A stretch of 64,000 nucleotides of DNA, from assembly GCF_032108445.1 (NCBI RefSeq), contig NZ_CP134876.1, forward strand, positions 4,650,001 through 4,714,000, written 5' to 3'. Positions within the stretch are counted from its first letter, which is position 1; each line of letters opens with the position of its first letter. The notes below the pieces were generated by a model. The model was not told the DNA's origin. It did no database searches and was given only the letters and a program-made list of their open reading frames with translations. A program made the translations under genes and the position numbers. Shown here in pieces: positions 10,299-18,190 of this stretch. This stretch comes from Micromonospora halotolerans. GTDB lineage: Bacteria > Actinomycetota > Actinomycetes > Mycobacteriales > Micromonosporaceae.

Positions 10299-11918
10299 GG
10301 TGCTGTCGGAGATGGTGGCGGTGGCGTCCTGCTTGTCGTTGGGGTAGCCCCAGTGCTTGCCGCCGGTGTTGACGATGCCGCCGCCGTTGCCGTCGGCGTG
10401 GTTCTTGGCGACGAGGACGTGGTCGAGCTTGAGAACGGTGTTCTCGGCGTAGATGCCGCCGCCGTTCTCGCAGGCGGTGTTGCCGGTGATGGCGGTGAAA
10501 GTGATGGTGACGAAGCCGCCGGAGCTGAACAGGCCGCCGCCGTTCTTGCCGGCGCGGTTGTCCGACAGGGTGCTGCGGACGGCGTCCTTGCCGTGGTCGG
10601 AGCCGATGATTTCGACGGTGCCGGCCTCGTCGTCGTGCTTGAAGTCCTTGTCCTTGTTCTTGTCGTAGCTGTTGCTGTCGTAGCTGTTCTGTTCGGTGCT
10701 GTTCTGGCCGTACGGGTCGTGCTTGGTGTTGTCGCCCTTGCCGTTGGCGATGCCGCCGCCGTTGCCGCCGGCGGTGTTGTTGTCGACGTGGGATTCCACG
10801 ACCTTGAGTACGCCGCGGTTGAAGATGCCTCCGCCGTCCTCCTGGGCGTGGTTGTCGGTGACCTTGCTGTCTTCGAGGTGGACGCGGCCGAAGTTGGCGA
10901 TGGCGCCGCCGTTCTTCTCGGCGTTGTTGTCGGTCAGCTTGACCTTGAACAGGTTGGCGCTGCCGCCACGCTCGACCAGCAGCGCACCACCGTCACCCTC
11001 GCCCTGCTTGTCCTTGTCCTTGTCCTTGTCCTTGTCCTTGTCCCACGACCCCGACCCCTGCGGACCGGAGTCCTGCCCGACCGGCCCCGCCACCGGCGCG
11101 CCCTGGGCGACCGGCGCGGCCTGGGCCACCGGTGCGGCCTGGACGGCCGGCGCGGCCGGCGCGGTCAGGGCGGCGGGCGCCATCGGCGCGCCGTTGCCCG
11201 GAGCGCCACCCGGAGCGCCGTTGCCCGGAGCGCCACCCGGAGCGCCGTTGCCGGGCGCGGAGGGGACCTGCGGCCCGCCGGGAACCTGGGGTCCGCCGCC
11301 GCCGTACTTGAACTCGGTGGCGTTGCCGCCCTTGACCGTGAGGTCCTTCAGGGTCAGGTCACCACCGTCGGCGACCCGGAAGATCCGGAAGGTGTCCTCG
11401 GCGTCCCGCTTGATCGTCGAGCCGTTGCCCTTGATCGTGATGTCCTGCTTGATCTCCGGCAGGGCCGCGCCGAACTTGCGGTCCTTCTCGCCCAGCTCGT
11501 ACGTGCAGTTCTCGGCCAGCTTCAGCGTGCCGCCGTGATCCCGGTTCGCCAGATCGAGCGCCTCGACCAGCTCGTCGTCGTCACACGGCACCTCCCGGAC
11601 CTTCCCGTGATCCGCCCCGTCCGCGTCCCACTCACCACGGTCGCGGGCGTCCTTGTCCTTGTCCTTGCCGTCCCGGCCGTGCTCGTCGTCCCGGGCCTCC
11701 GAGCCCTCGGCGTCGTCACTGGTGAGCTGGGCGGTCGACCACTTCACGTCGGCGAGCCGGTGCGGGCCCGTGACCCCGGTGGTCGCGTAGGCCACGCCCG
11801 CGAGGCTGACCGCTCCGGTCAGGCCCACGACGCCGGTGGCGAGCCACAGCCGGCGGCGCCGGAGCGGGGAGGTCGTCTCACGGGAGGCGTCATCGTTATT
11901 GCGAAGGTAGTTGGACAT
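9933..11918 (-). CDS. Secreted right-handed beta-helix repeat protein, copy A
   Basis: A 661-residue protein with an Arg-rich N-terminus and one hydrophobic export segment (LWLATGVVGLTGAVSLAGVAYA). The body is Asn/Asp/Lys/Gly-rich and consists of beta-helix turns ending NGGGIFN, NGGGIYAEN, NGGGLFSSGG and DGGGIFNRG, like the repeats of chlamydial polymorphic proteins and other parallel beta-helices. Two low-complexity linkers interrupt it: a Gly/Pro/Ala run (about residues 240-295) and a Lys-Asp alternation. A Cys pair (NCANTVEDCFN) closes the protein. No polysaccharide-lyase catalytic residues are recognised, so adhesion or a structural surface role is the best guess. ATG 11918 matches the MSN- start of the paralog; TTG 11951 is an alternative. 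Confidence 0.75.
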   Translation of the reverse strand: MSNYLRNNDDASRETTSPLRRRRLWLATGVVGLTGAVSLAGVAYATTGVTGPHRLADVKWSTAQLTSDDAEGSEARDDEHGRDGKDKDKDARDRGEWDADGADHGKVREVPCDDDELVEALDLANRDHGGTLKLAENCTYELGEKDRKFGAALPEIKQDITIKGNGSTIKRDAEDTFRIFRVADGGDLTLKDLTVKGGNATEFKYGGGGPQVPGGPQVPSAPGNGAPGGAPGNGAPGGAPGNGAPMAPAALTAPAAPAVQAAPVAQAAPVAQGAPVAGPVGQDSGPQGSGSWDKDKDKDKDKDKQGEGDGGALLVERGGSANLFKVKLTDNNAEKNGGAIANFGRVHLEDSKVTDNHAQEDGGGIFNRGVLKVVESHVDNNTAGGNGGGIANGKGDNTKHDPYGQNSTEQNSYDSNSYDKNKDKDFKHDDEAGTVEIIGSDHGKDAVRSTLSDNRAGKNGGGLFSSGGFVTITFTAITGNTACENGGGIYAENTVLKLDHVLVAKNHADGNGGGIVNTGGKHWGYPNDKQDATATISDSTIVDNTANRFGGGIFNGEWLVKVEDGFTERRDQKDDNATLTLRDTEIKNNTALNGGGIFNNKGKVTLTKTHVTKNTATDTAKLHRVAGGILNNEGKVKLDDKSTVTNNDPTNCANTVEDCFN

Positions 11919-11980
11919 CGGAGCTCTTTGCCCTCTCCTTGTACCCGACAAGGTCGCTTCGCCACAGCGAGGCGGCCTCC

Positions 11981-12024
11981 GCTACAAATCGGTTGTAGCT
12001 GCTGAAGACCAACGTATGAGAAGG
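11981..12024 (-). promoter_or_regulatory. Conserved promoter and 5' hairpin of beta-helix gene A
   Basis: On the minus strand CCTTCTCATACG (12013-12024) is followed 13 nt later by a perfect 7-bp inverted repeat, GCTACAAATCGGTTGTAGC as written on the plus strand (11981-11999). The same two elements occur with the same 13-nt spacing before paralog B. CATACG could be the -10 box, which would place the hairpin at the very 5' end of a leader of about 90 nt. It could instead be a protein operator. Confidence 0.5.
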
Positions 12025-12048
12025 TTCTTCACCTCGTGCCCATATACG

Positions 12049-12067
12049 AAAAAAACCCGCAAACGGG
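12049..12067 (-). terminator. Short intrinsic terminator read on the minus strand
   Basis: On the minus strand CCCGTTTGCGGG is followed by seven T. The stem is only four G/C pairs but the T-run is exceptional in this DNA. It lies about 215 bp downstream of beta-helix gene B and just upstream of the promoter box of gene A, so it could insulate the two. Confidence 0.5.
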
Positions 12068-12222
12068 GTGGGCCGGGCGGCGGGACCCAGAGGGAACCGC
12101 AGGCGCGTGAGGGCATCCGGTCGGCGAAGGGGGTTCGGCGGAGGCGTAAGGCCGCCGGACGCTACTGAGGGCCCGTACGGGACGGGAGCACGACGAACCA
12201 CCCGGTGGTGACCTCGGGGGCA

Positions 12223-12265
12223 GGGGAGTCCCTCCCCGCCGTGGCGCGGCGGAAAGGGACTCCCC
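12223..12265. terminator. Terminator hairpin after beta-helix gene B
   Basis: GGGGAGTCCCT (12223-12233) pairs perfectly with AGGGACTCCCC (12255-12265). An outer GAACCAC/GTGGTTC pair (12196-12202 and 12276-12282) could extend the structure. It starts 16 bp past the stop of the minus-strand gene B. Confidence 0.65.
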
Positions 12266-12280
12266 GGGTTATGTGGTGGT

Positions 12281-12646
12281 TCAGTTGAAGCAGTCTTCGA
12301 CGGTGTTGGCGCAGTTGGTGGGGTCGTTGTTGGTGACGGTGGACTTGTCGTCGAGCTTGACCTTGCCCTCGTTGTTGAGGATGCCGCCGGCGACGCGGTG
12401 GAGCTTGGCGGTGTCGGTGGCGGTGTTCTTGGTGACGTGGGTCTTGGTCAGGGTGACCTTGCCCTTGTTGTTGAAGATGCCGCCGCCGTTGAGGGCGGTG
12501 TTGTTCTTGATTTCGGTGTCGCGCAGGGTGAGGGTGGCGTTGTCGTCCTTCTGGTCGCGGCGTTCGGTGAAGCCGTCTTCGACCTTGACGAGCCATTCGC
12601 CGTTGAAGATGCCGCCGCCGAAGCGGTTGGCGGTGTTGTCGACGAT
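12281..12646. repeat. 366-bp tract identical to 9933-10298
   Basis: Partner of the identical tract in beta-helix gene A. It covers the last 121 codons and the stop. Beyond it the two genes diverge in patches, mostly in linkers, while helix-turn segments stay close. Confidence 0.85.
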
Positions 12647-14281
12647 CGTGCTGTCGGAGATGGTCGCGGTGGCGTCCGACTCCTTGTTGTCGCGCTCCCG
12701 GTTGTCGCGCTCCTTGCTGTCGCCACCGTTGGAGGACCAGTCCTTCTCCTTCTCCTTGTCCTTGCCGCCGGTGTTGACGATGCCGCCGCCGTTGCCGTCG
12801 GCGTGGTTCTTGGCGACGAGGACCTTGTCGAGCTTGAGGGCGGTGTTCTCGGCGTAGATGCCGCCGCCGTTCTCGCAGGCGGTGTTGCCGGTGATGGCGG
12901 TGAAGGTGATGGTGACGAAGCCGCCGGAGCTGAACAGGCCGCCGCCGTTCTTTCCGGCCTTGTTGTCGGACAGGGTGCTCTGGACGCTGTCCTTGCCCTT
13001 GGCGGAGCCGACGATCTCGACGGTGCCGGCTTCGTCGTCGTGCTTGAAGTCCTTGTCCTTGTTCCTGTCGTAGCTGTTGCTGTCGTAGCTGTTCTGGCCG
13101 TAGTTGTTCTGGCCGTTGTTGTTCTGGCCGTAGTTGTGCGGGTCGTGGTTGTTCTTGTCGTTCCTGCCGTTGCCGTTGGCGATGCCGCCGCCGTTGCCGC
13201 CGGCCGTGTTGTCGTCGATGTGGGATTCCTCGACCTTGAGCACGCCGCGGTTGAAGATGCCGCCGCCGTCCTGGCGGGCGTGGTTGTTCTCGACCTTGCT
13301 GTCTTCGAGGTGGACGCGGCCGAAGTTGGCGATGGCGCCGCCGTTCTCCTCGGCGTTGTTGTCGGTGAGCTTGACCTTGACCAGGTGGGCGCTGCCGCCG
13401 CGCTCGACCAGCAGCGCACCGCCGTCGCCCTCACCCTTCTTCTCGTCGCGCTTGTCCCCGTCACGCGAGTCCGAGCCCTGCGACCCCGAACCCTGCGACC
13501 CCGAACCCTGCGACCCCGAACCCTGCGAGCCGGAGCCCTGCGAACCGGAGCCCACGGCGACCGGCGCGGCCTGGACCGGCGCGGCGCCCATGACGGCGGG
13601 TGCCATCGGACCGCCGTTGCCCGGTCCGCCCGGGATCTGCGGTCCGCCGCCGCCGTACTTGAAGGCGGTGGCGTTGCCGCCCTTGACCGTGAGGTCCTTC
13701 AGGGTCAGGTCGCCGCCGTCGACGACCCGGAAGATCCGGAACGTGTCCTCGGCGTCCCGCTTGATCGTCGAGCCGTTGCCCTTGATCGTGATGTCCTGCT
13801 TGATCTCCGGCAGGGCCGCACCGAACTTGCGGTCCTTCTCGCCCAGCTCGTACGTGCAGTCCTCGGCCAGCTTCAACGTGCCACCGTGATCCCGGTTCGC
13901 CAGATCGAGCGCCTCGACCAGCTCGTCGTCATCACACGGCACCTCACGGACCTTCCCGTGGTCCCCGCCGTCCGCGTCCCACTCACCGCGGTCCCGGCCC
14001 TCGTCCGACCGGCCCTTGTCCCCGTCCTTGCCGTCCTTGCCGTCCTCGTGGTCGCCCTTGTCGGCGTCCGAGGCGTGCTGCGGCGCGGCCGCGCGGTTCT
14101 CGGCCACGCGGTTCGGGGTGCCGGACTTGTCGTTGTCCCGGGCCGCGAGGCCACCGAGTGCGGCCAGCCCGACGACGCCGGTCAGTCCGGCCACGCCGGT
14201 GGCGACCAGGAGGGCCCGCCGCCTGTTCGTCGACGGGGTCATCGGGGCCCCGCCGTCGCTGTTCGTTACGTCGTTGGACAT
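12281..14281 (-). CDS. Secreted right-handed beta-helix repeat protein, copy B
   Basis: A 666-residue paralog of the neighbouring beta-helix protein. It has the same layout: Arg/Arg start (NRRRALLVATGVAGLTGVVGLAAL export segment), Asp/Lys-rich segment, a block with EVPCDDDELVEALDLANRDHGG shared almost exactly with copy A, a Gly-Ser-Gln linker built of GSQ repeats (about residues 265-290), then NGGGI-type beta-helix turns and a closing Cys pair. Acidic and Asn-rich linkers differ most between copies. ATG 14281 has GGAAGG upstream. Transcription is minus, behind the conserved box and hairpin at 14343-14386. Function unknown; surface or matrix role inferred from export and fold. Confidence 0.75.
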   Translation of the reverse strand: MSNDVTNSDGGAPMTPSTNRRRALLVATGVAGLTGVVGLAALGGLAARDNDKSGTPNRVAENRAAAPQHASDADKGDHEDGKDGKDGDKGRSDEGRDRGEWDADGGDHGKVREVPCDDDELVEALDLANRDHGGTLKLAEDCTYELGEKDRKFGAALPEIKQDITIKGNGSTIKRDAEDTFRIFRVVDGGDLTLKDLTVKGGNATAFKYGGGGPQIPGGPGNGGPMAPAVMGAAPVQAAPVAVGSGSQGSGSQGSGSQGSGSQGSGSQGSDSRDGDKRDEKKGEGDGGALLVERGGSAHLVKVKLTDNNAEENGGAIANFGRVHLEDSKVENNHARQDGGGIFNRGVLKVEESHIDDNTAGGNGGGIANGNGRNDKNNHDPHNYGQNNNGQNNYGQNSYDSNSYDRNKDKDFKHDDEAGTVEIVGSAKGKDSVQSTLSDNKAGKNGGGLFSSGGFVTITFTAITGNTACENGGGIYAENTALKLDKVLVAKNHADGNGGGIVNTGGKDKEKEKDWSSNGGDSKERDNRERDNKESDATATISDSTIVDNTANRFGGGIFNGEWLVKVEDGFTERRDQKDDNATLTLRDTEIKNNTALNGGGIFNNKGKVTLTKTHVTKNTATDTAKLHRVAGGILNNEGKVKLDDKSTVTNNDPTNCANTVEDCFN

Positions 14282-14342
14282 CAGAGCCTTCCGCCCTTTC
14301 GGTCTACCTAAAGGGGTCGCACCGCCCCAGGTCGAGCGACCA

Positions 14343-14386
14343 GCTACAAATCGGTTGCAGCCTCTGATTGCCACCGTATGAGAAGG
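14343..14386 (-). promoter_or_regulatory. Conserved promoter and 5' hairpin of beta-helix gene B
   Basis: The same minus-strand box (CCTTCTCATACG, complement of 14375-14386) and inverted repeat (GCTACAAATCGGTTGCAGC, 14343-14361) occur here with the same 13-nt spacing as in copy A. The one base change in an arm turns an A-U into a G-U pair in the minus-strand RNA, so the 7-bp stem is still possible. The spacer AUCGG (complement CCGAU) is unchanged. The leader would run about 80 nt to the ATG. Confidence 0.5.
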
Positions 14387-14501
14387 ATCCTCGCGACGCG
14401 GACGGATCCGAAGAAATCGCGCATTTGACTCACATCCCGCCGGGCGGCGTCAGCCGGGGGCGTAGCGACACCGGGTGGCCGTGGGCAGCGCAAACGACGA
14501 C

Positions 14502-14558
14502 GGGCCCGGCACCGGCGTCGTTACCGCGAGAAACCTCGCAGACGCCGGCGGCGGGCCC
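14502..14558 (-). terminator. Terminator after aminopeptidase P gene
   Basis: GGGCCCGGCACCGGCGTC (14502-14519) and GACGCCGGCGGCGGGCCC (14541-14558) form an 18-bp stem with two mismatches and a 21-nt loop, 22 bp beyond the stop of the minus-strand gene. Confidence 0.65.
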
Positions 14559-14579
14559 GCCGGGGGTCGTGCCTGTCGG

Positions 14580-16058
14580 TCAGCCGGGCAGGCGGGGGCC
14601 GGCCTCGCGCTGCTCGGCCAGCCAGGTCTCCACCTCGTCGGAGCGGCGCGGCAGGCCGGCCGAGAGGTTCACCGGGCCGTCGGCGGTGACCAGGATGTCG
14701 TCCTCGATGCGTACGCCGATGCCGCGCAGCTCCTCGGGGACCAGCTCGTCCTCGGGCTGGAAGTAGAGCCCCGGCTCGACGGTGAGCACGTAGCCCTCGC
14801 CGAGCGGCCCGTCCCGGTAGGTCTCCTTGCGGGCGTTGGCGCAGTCGTGCACGTCGATGCCGAGCATGTGGCTGGTGCCGTGCAGCGTCCAGCGGCGGTA
14901 GACCGTCGACGCCGGGTCCATGGCCTCGTCGACGCTGACCGGCAGCAGGCCGAGGTCCTTCAGCGCCTCGGCGAGCACCCGCATGGCGGTGAGGTGCACC
15001 TCGCGGAACGCCACGCCCGGCTTGATCACGTCGATGCCGGCCTGCTGGGCGGCGTAGACGGCGTCGTAGACCTGGCGCTGGAGCGGGGTGAACCGGCCGT
15101 CGACCGGGAACACCCGGGTGACGTCGGCGGTGTAGAGGTTGCGGTTCTCCACGCCCATGTCCATGAGCAGCAGCTCACCGGGGCGGGTCGCGCCGTGGTT
15201 GTGCACCCAGTGCAGGATCGTGGCGTGCTCGCCGGCGCCGACGATCGAGCCGTAGCCCACGTCGTTGCCGTCATGGCGGGCGCGCAGCGCGAAGACGCCC
15301 TCGAGGAGCCGCTCGGAGACCGCCCGGTCGGCCGGGAGCGCCCGGGCCACGTCCTCGAAGCCGCGGACGGTGGCGTCGCACGCCTCCTGGAGCTGGGCGA
15401 TCTCCCACTCGTCCTTGACCAGTTTCAGCTCGGAGATCGCGATGGCGAGCTCGCGGTCGCGGCCCGGCTGCCCCTCGGCCCGCGCCCCGTCGTACGGCCG
15501 CACCGCGGCGTCCACCCGGGCGTCGAAGCCGCGCAGCACCCGCGTGCGGCCCGGCGCCAGCTCAGCCAGCGCCGCGTCCAGCTCGGTCAGGTCGGCCGTC
15601 GGCAGGCCCAGCTCGGTCGACTTCTCCTTCAGCGTCGGCCGCCGCCCCACCCACAGCTCGCCGTGCCGGCTGCGGAAGAACTCGTCGGTCGCGCGGGACG
15701 ACCGGGGCCGCATGAACAGGGTGGCCTCGCCGCCCGGCCGGAGCACGAGCACGCTGTCCGGCTCCAGGTCGCCGGTCAGGTACGCGAAGTCGCTGCCCGG
15801 CCGGAACCGGTGGTCGGTGTCGTTGGCGCGTACCTTCTCGGTGCCGGTCGGGATGACCAGCGTCTCGCCCGGGAAGGCCTCGGCCAGCGCGGCCCGCCGC
15901 TTGGCGTGGTTGGGCACCTCCGGCCGGGGACCGACCGGCAGCTCCGTGTCCCGCCAGCCCTGCCGCATGAAGGACAGGAACGCCTCCGGGAAGTCCGGGT
16001 CGTGCGATTCGGTGCCGTCCGCCGGCTTGCCCTGCTGCTGTGCCCGCTCCTCGGCCAT
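14580..16058 (-). CDS. pepP: Aminopeptidase P (Xaa-Pro aminopeptidase, M24B)
   Basis: A 492-residue cytoplasmic metalloprotease that removes N-terminal residues preceding proline. The N-terminal creatinase-like domain (about residues 45-185, FRPGSDFAYLTGDLEPDSVLVL) is followed by the pita-bread catalytic domain with the five M24 metal ligands: Asp in LLMDMGV, Asp in YTADVTRVF, His in HGTSHMLGIDVHD, Glu in TVEPGLYF and Glu in GVRIEDD. Length and ligand spacing fit the family. ATG 16058 has CAAGGAGG 6 nt upstream. The gene is divergent from asnB with about 110 bp between them. Confidence 0.93.
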   Translation of the reverse strand: MAEERAQQQGKPADGTESHDPDFPEAFLSFMRQGWRDTELPVGPRPEVPNHAKRRAALAEAFPGETLVIPTGTEKVRANDTDHRFRPGSDFAYLTGDLEPDSVLVLRPGGEATLFMRPRSSRATDEFFRSRHGELWVGRRPTLKEKSTELGLPTADLTELDAALAELAPGRTRVLRGFDARVDAAVRPYDGARAEGQPGRDRELAIAISELKLVKDEWEIAQLQEACDATVRGFEDVARALPADRAVSERLLEGVFALRARHDGNDVGYGSIVGAGEHATILHWVHNHGATRPGELLLMDMGVENRNLYTADVTRVFPVDGRFTPLQRQVYDAVYAAQQAGIDVIKPGVAFREVHLTAMRVLAEALKDLGLLPVSVDEAMDPASTVYRRWTLHGTSHMLGIDVHDCANARKETYRDGPLGEGYVLTVEPGLYFQPEDELVPEELRGIGVRIEDDILVTADGPVNLSAGLPRRSDEVETWLAEQREAGPRLPG

Positions 16059-16168
16059 GCTCGCCTCCTTGCGCCTCGTCGCTGGTCCAGACCGTACCGC
16101 GCGGGCGGGAACGGGGAGTGCCTGCGGTGCCGCGACGGCGGCTTCCGGCGCGTGGAAAGATGGCGACC

Positions 16169-18130
16169 ATGTGCGGACTCCTGGCCTTTTTCAGCGCGCG
16201 CGGTGACGCCGCCGCTCACCGCGACCACATCGCCGGAGCACTGGAGTGCCTGCACCACCGCGGCCCGGACGAGACCGGGGTCGAGGTGGTCGGCGACGCC
16301 TCCGGCCGGTACGCGGACGGGGTGTTCGCGCACAAGCGGCTGGCGATCATCGACGTGGCGCTCAGCCACGAGCCGCTGCCCTACGCGAACGAGCGCTACC
16401 TGCTCACGTTCAACGGCGAGATCTACAACTACATCGAGCTGCGGGACGAGCTGATCCGCGACCACGGCGCGCAGTTCGCCACCAACGGCGACGGCGAGGT
16501 GATCGTCGCCGGCTACCACTACTGGGGTGAGCAGGTGCTCACCAGGCTGCGCGGCATGTTCGCCTTCGTGATCTGGGACCGGCAGGAGCGGCGGGCCTTC
16601 GGCGCGCGGGACTACTTCGGCATCAAGCCGCTGCACTACCTGGAGACCCAGGACGGGCTCTACCTGGCCTCGGAGAAGAAGGCGCTGCTGCCCTTCGCGC
16701 ACTCGGCGTACCAGGGCGACGCGGGCATCGACGCCGCCAACCTGAGCCACTACCTGACCCTGCAGTACGTCCCGGAGCCGGGCACGCTGCACAAGGGGAT
16801 CAGCCGGATCGGGTCGGGGGAGTACCTGACCTGGACGCCGGGTGGCCGGATCGAGGTGCGCCGCTGGTACCGGCCGGTGTTCCGGCCGGCCCCGGTCTCC
16901 GACGAGCAGAAGCTCTACCACGAGATCCGGGAGACGCTGCGGGAGAGCGTCCGGATGCACATGCGCTCCGACGTGCCGGTCGGCTCGTTCCTCTCCAGCG
17001 GCATCGACTCGACCGCCGTGGTGGCCCTGGCCCGGGAGTTCAACCCGAACATCCTCACCTTCACGGTCGGCTACGACGTGCCGGGCTACTCCGAGATCGA
17101 CGTGGCGCAGGACTCGGCCCGGCACCTCGACGTGACCACGATCCCGACCAAGATCGGGCCGCAGGACATGATCGACGCGCTGCCGAAGATCGTCTGGCAC
17201 CTGGACGACCCGGTGGCCGACCCGGCCCTGGTGCCGCTCTACTTCGTGGCGAAGAAGGCCGCCGAGCACGTCACCGTGGTGCTGTCCGGCGAAGGCGCGG
17301 ACGAGTTCTTCGGCGGCTACACGATCTACCGGGAGCCGCTGTCGCTCAACGCGGTGAACAGCCTGCCGGGCGGGGTGCAGAAGGGCCTGCGGGCGGTCTC
17401 CAAGGCCATCCCGCAGGGCGTGAAGGGCAAGAGCTTCCTGGAGCGGGGCACCACCCCGATCGAGGAGCGCTACTACGGCAACGCCCGGATGTTCACCGAG
17501 GAGGAGAAGCAGCACCTGCTGCGCCGCTACGACCCCTCGGTCCGCTACACCGACGTCACGGCGCCGATCTACGCCGAGGCCACCGAGCTGGACGACGTCA
17601 CCAAGATGCAGTACGTCGACCTCTACACCTGGCTGCGCGGCGACATCCTGGTCAAGGCCGACCGGATCTCGATGGCGCACTCGCTGGAGGTCCGGGTGCC
17701 CTTCCTCGACCGCGAGGTGTTCAACGTGGCGGCGGGCATCCCGGTCGACCTGAAGCTGCCGCCCCGCTCCGAGGCGACCAAGTACGCGATGCGCCAGGCG
17801 CTGCAGGGCGTGGTGCCGCCGGCCATCGTCAACCGCAAGAAGCTGGGCTTCCCGACCCCGACCCGGGTGTGGCTGCGCGGCGAGATGTACGAGTGGGCCC
17901 GGCACGTGCTGGCCACCTCCGGCGCGGGCGACCTCATCGACCTGTCGTACGCCATGCGGCTGCTGGAGGAGCACAAGCGGGAGGAGGCGGACCACTCCCG
18001 CAAGGTGTGGACCGTGCTGATCTTCTGCATCTGGCACGCCATCTTCGTGGCGAAGACGCTCGACCCGGGCATCCAGCGCAACCAGTCCGCCCTGCTCACC
18101 AAGCCGGTGGTCGGCAGCATGGTCCGCTGA
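16169..18130 (+). CDS. asnB: Asparagine synthase (glutamine-hydrolysing)
   Basis: A 653-residue enzyme converting Asp, Gln and ATP to Asn. The protein begins Met-Cys (MCGLLAFF), so after Met removal Cys2 is the N-terminal nucleophile of the class II glutamine amidotransferase domain; LHHRGPDETG, LTFNGEIYNY and NGDGEVI follow. The synthetase domain has the PP-loop SSGIDSTA at about residue 275 and GEGADEFFGGY. ATG 16169 is chosen over in-frame ATG 16160 because Cys must be residue 2 and GGAAAG lies 9 nt upstream. A stand-alone, full-length enzyme is more likely than a biosynthetic-cluster paralog, as no peptide cluster is nearby. Confidence 0.92.
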   Translation: MCGLLAFFSARGDAAAHRDHIAGALECLHHRGPDETGVEVVGDASGRYADGVFAHKRLAIIDVALSHEPLPYANERYLLTFNGEIYNYIELRDELIRDHGAQFATNGDGEVIVAGYHYWGEQVLTRLRGMFAFVIWDRQERRAFGARDYFGIKPLHYLETQDGLYLASEKKALLPFAHSAYQGDAGIDAANLSHYLTLQYVPEPGTLHKGISRIGSGEYLTWTPGGRIEVRRWYRPVFRPAPVSDEQKLYHEIRETLRESVRMHMRSDVPVGSFLSSGIDSTAVVALAREFNPNILTFTVGYDVPGYSEIDVAQDSARHLDVTTIPTKIGPQDMIDALPKIVWHLDDPVADPALVPLYFVAKKAAEHVTVVLSGEGADEFFGGYTIYREPLSLNAVNSLPGGVQKGLRAVSKAIPQGVKGKSFLERGTTPIEERYYGNARMFTEEEKQHLLRRYDPSVRYTDVTAPIYAEATELDDVTKMQYVDLYTWLRGDILVKADRISMAHSLEVRVPFLDREVFNVAAGIPVDLKLPPRSEATKYAMRQALQGVVPPAIVNRKKLGFPTPTRVWLRGEMYEWARHVLATSGAGDLIDLSYAMRLLEEHKREEADHSRKVWTVLIFCIWHAIFVAKTLDPGIQRNQSALLTKPVVGSMVR

Positions 18131-18144
18131 CGCGGCGGTGCCGG

Positions 18145-18178
18145 CAGGGCCCCCGGGGACGGATCCCCGGGGGCCCTG
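18145..18178. terminator. Bidirectional terminator between asnB and LPMO gene
   Basis: CAGGGCCCCCGGGGA pairs with TCCCCGGGGGCCCTG-type sequence in a near-continuous GC stem. It begins 15 bp after the asnB stop and ends 13 bp before the stop of the convergent minus-strand gene. Confidence 0.75.
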
Positions 18179-18190
18179 CTCAGTTCCGGG

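Noticed and set aside
9933..13400. Regularly repeated short motifs in the beta-helix genes as a CRISPR array
   Set aside because: The repeats are codon-phased, degenerate and lack uniform repeat/spacer lengths; no cas gene is nearby.
9885..14311. Long plus-strand Val/Ala/Gly/Asp-rich frames across the beta-helix genes
   Set aside because: They arise from reading the repeated Asn/Gly codons of the minus-strand genes backwards. There is no ribosome site and no export signal, while the minus-strand reading gives a leader and beta-helix repeats.
16169..18130. asnB-like gene as part of a lasso-peptide or other natural-product cluster
   Set aside because: No precursor, protease, NRPS or other biosynthetic genes flank it; it has the intact Cys2 and full length of a housekeeping synthetase.
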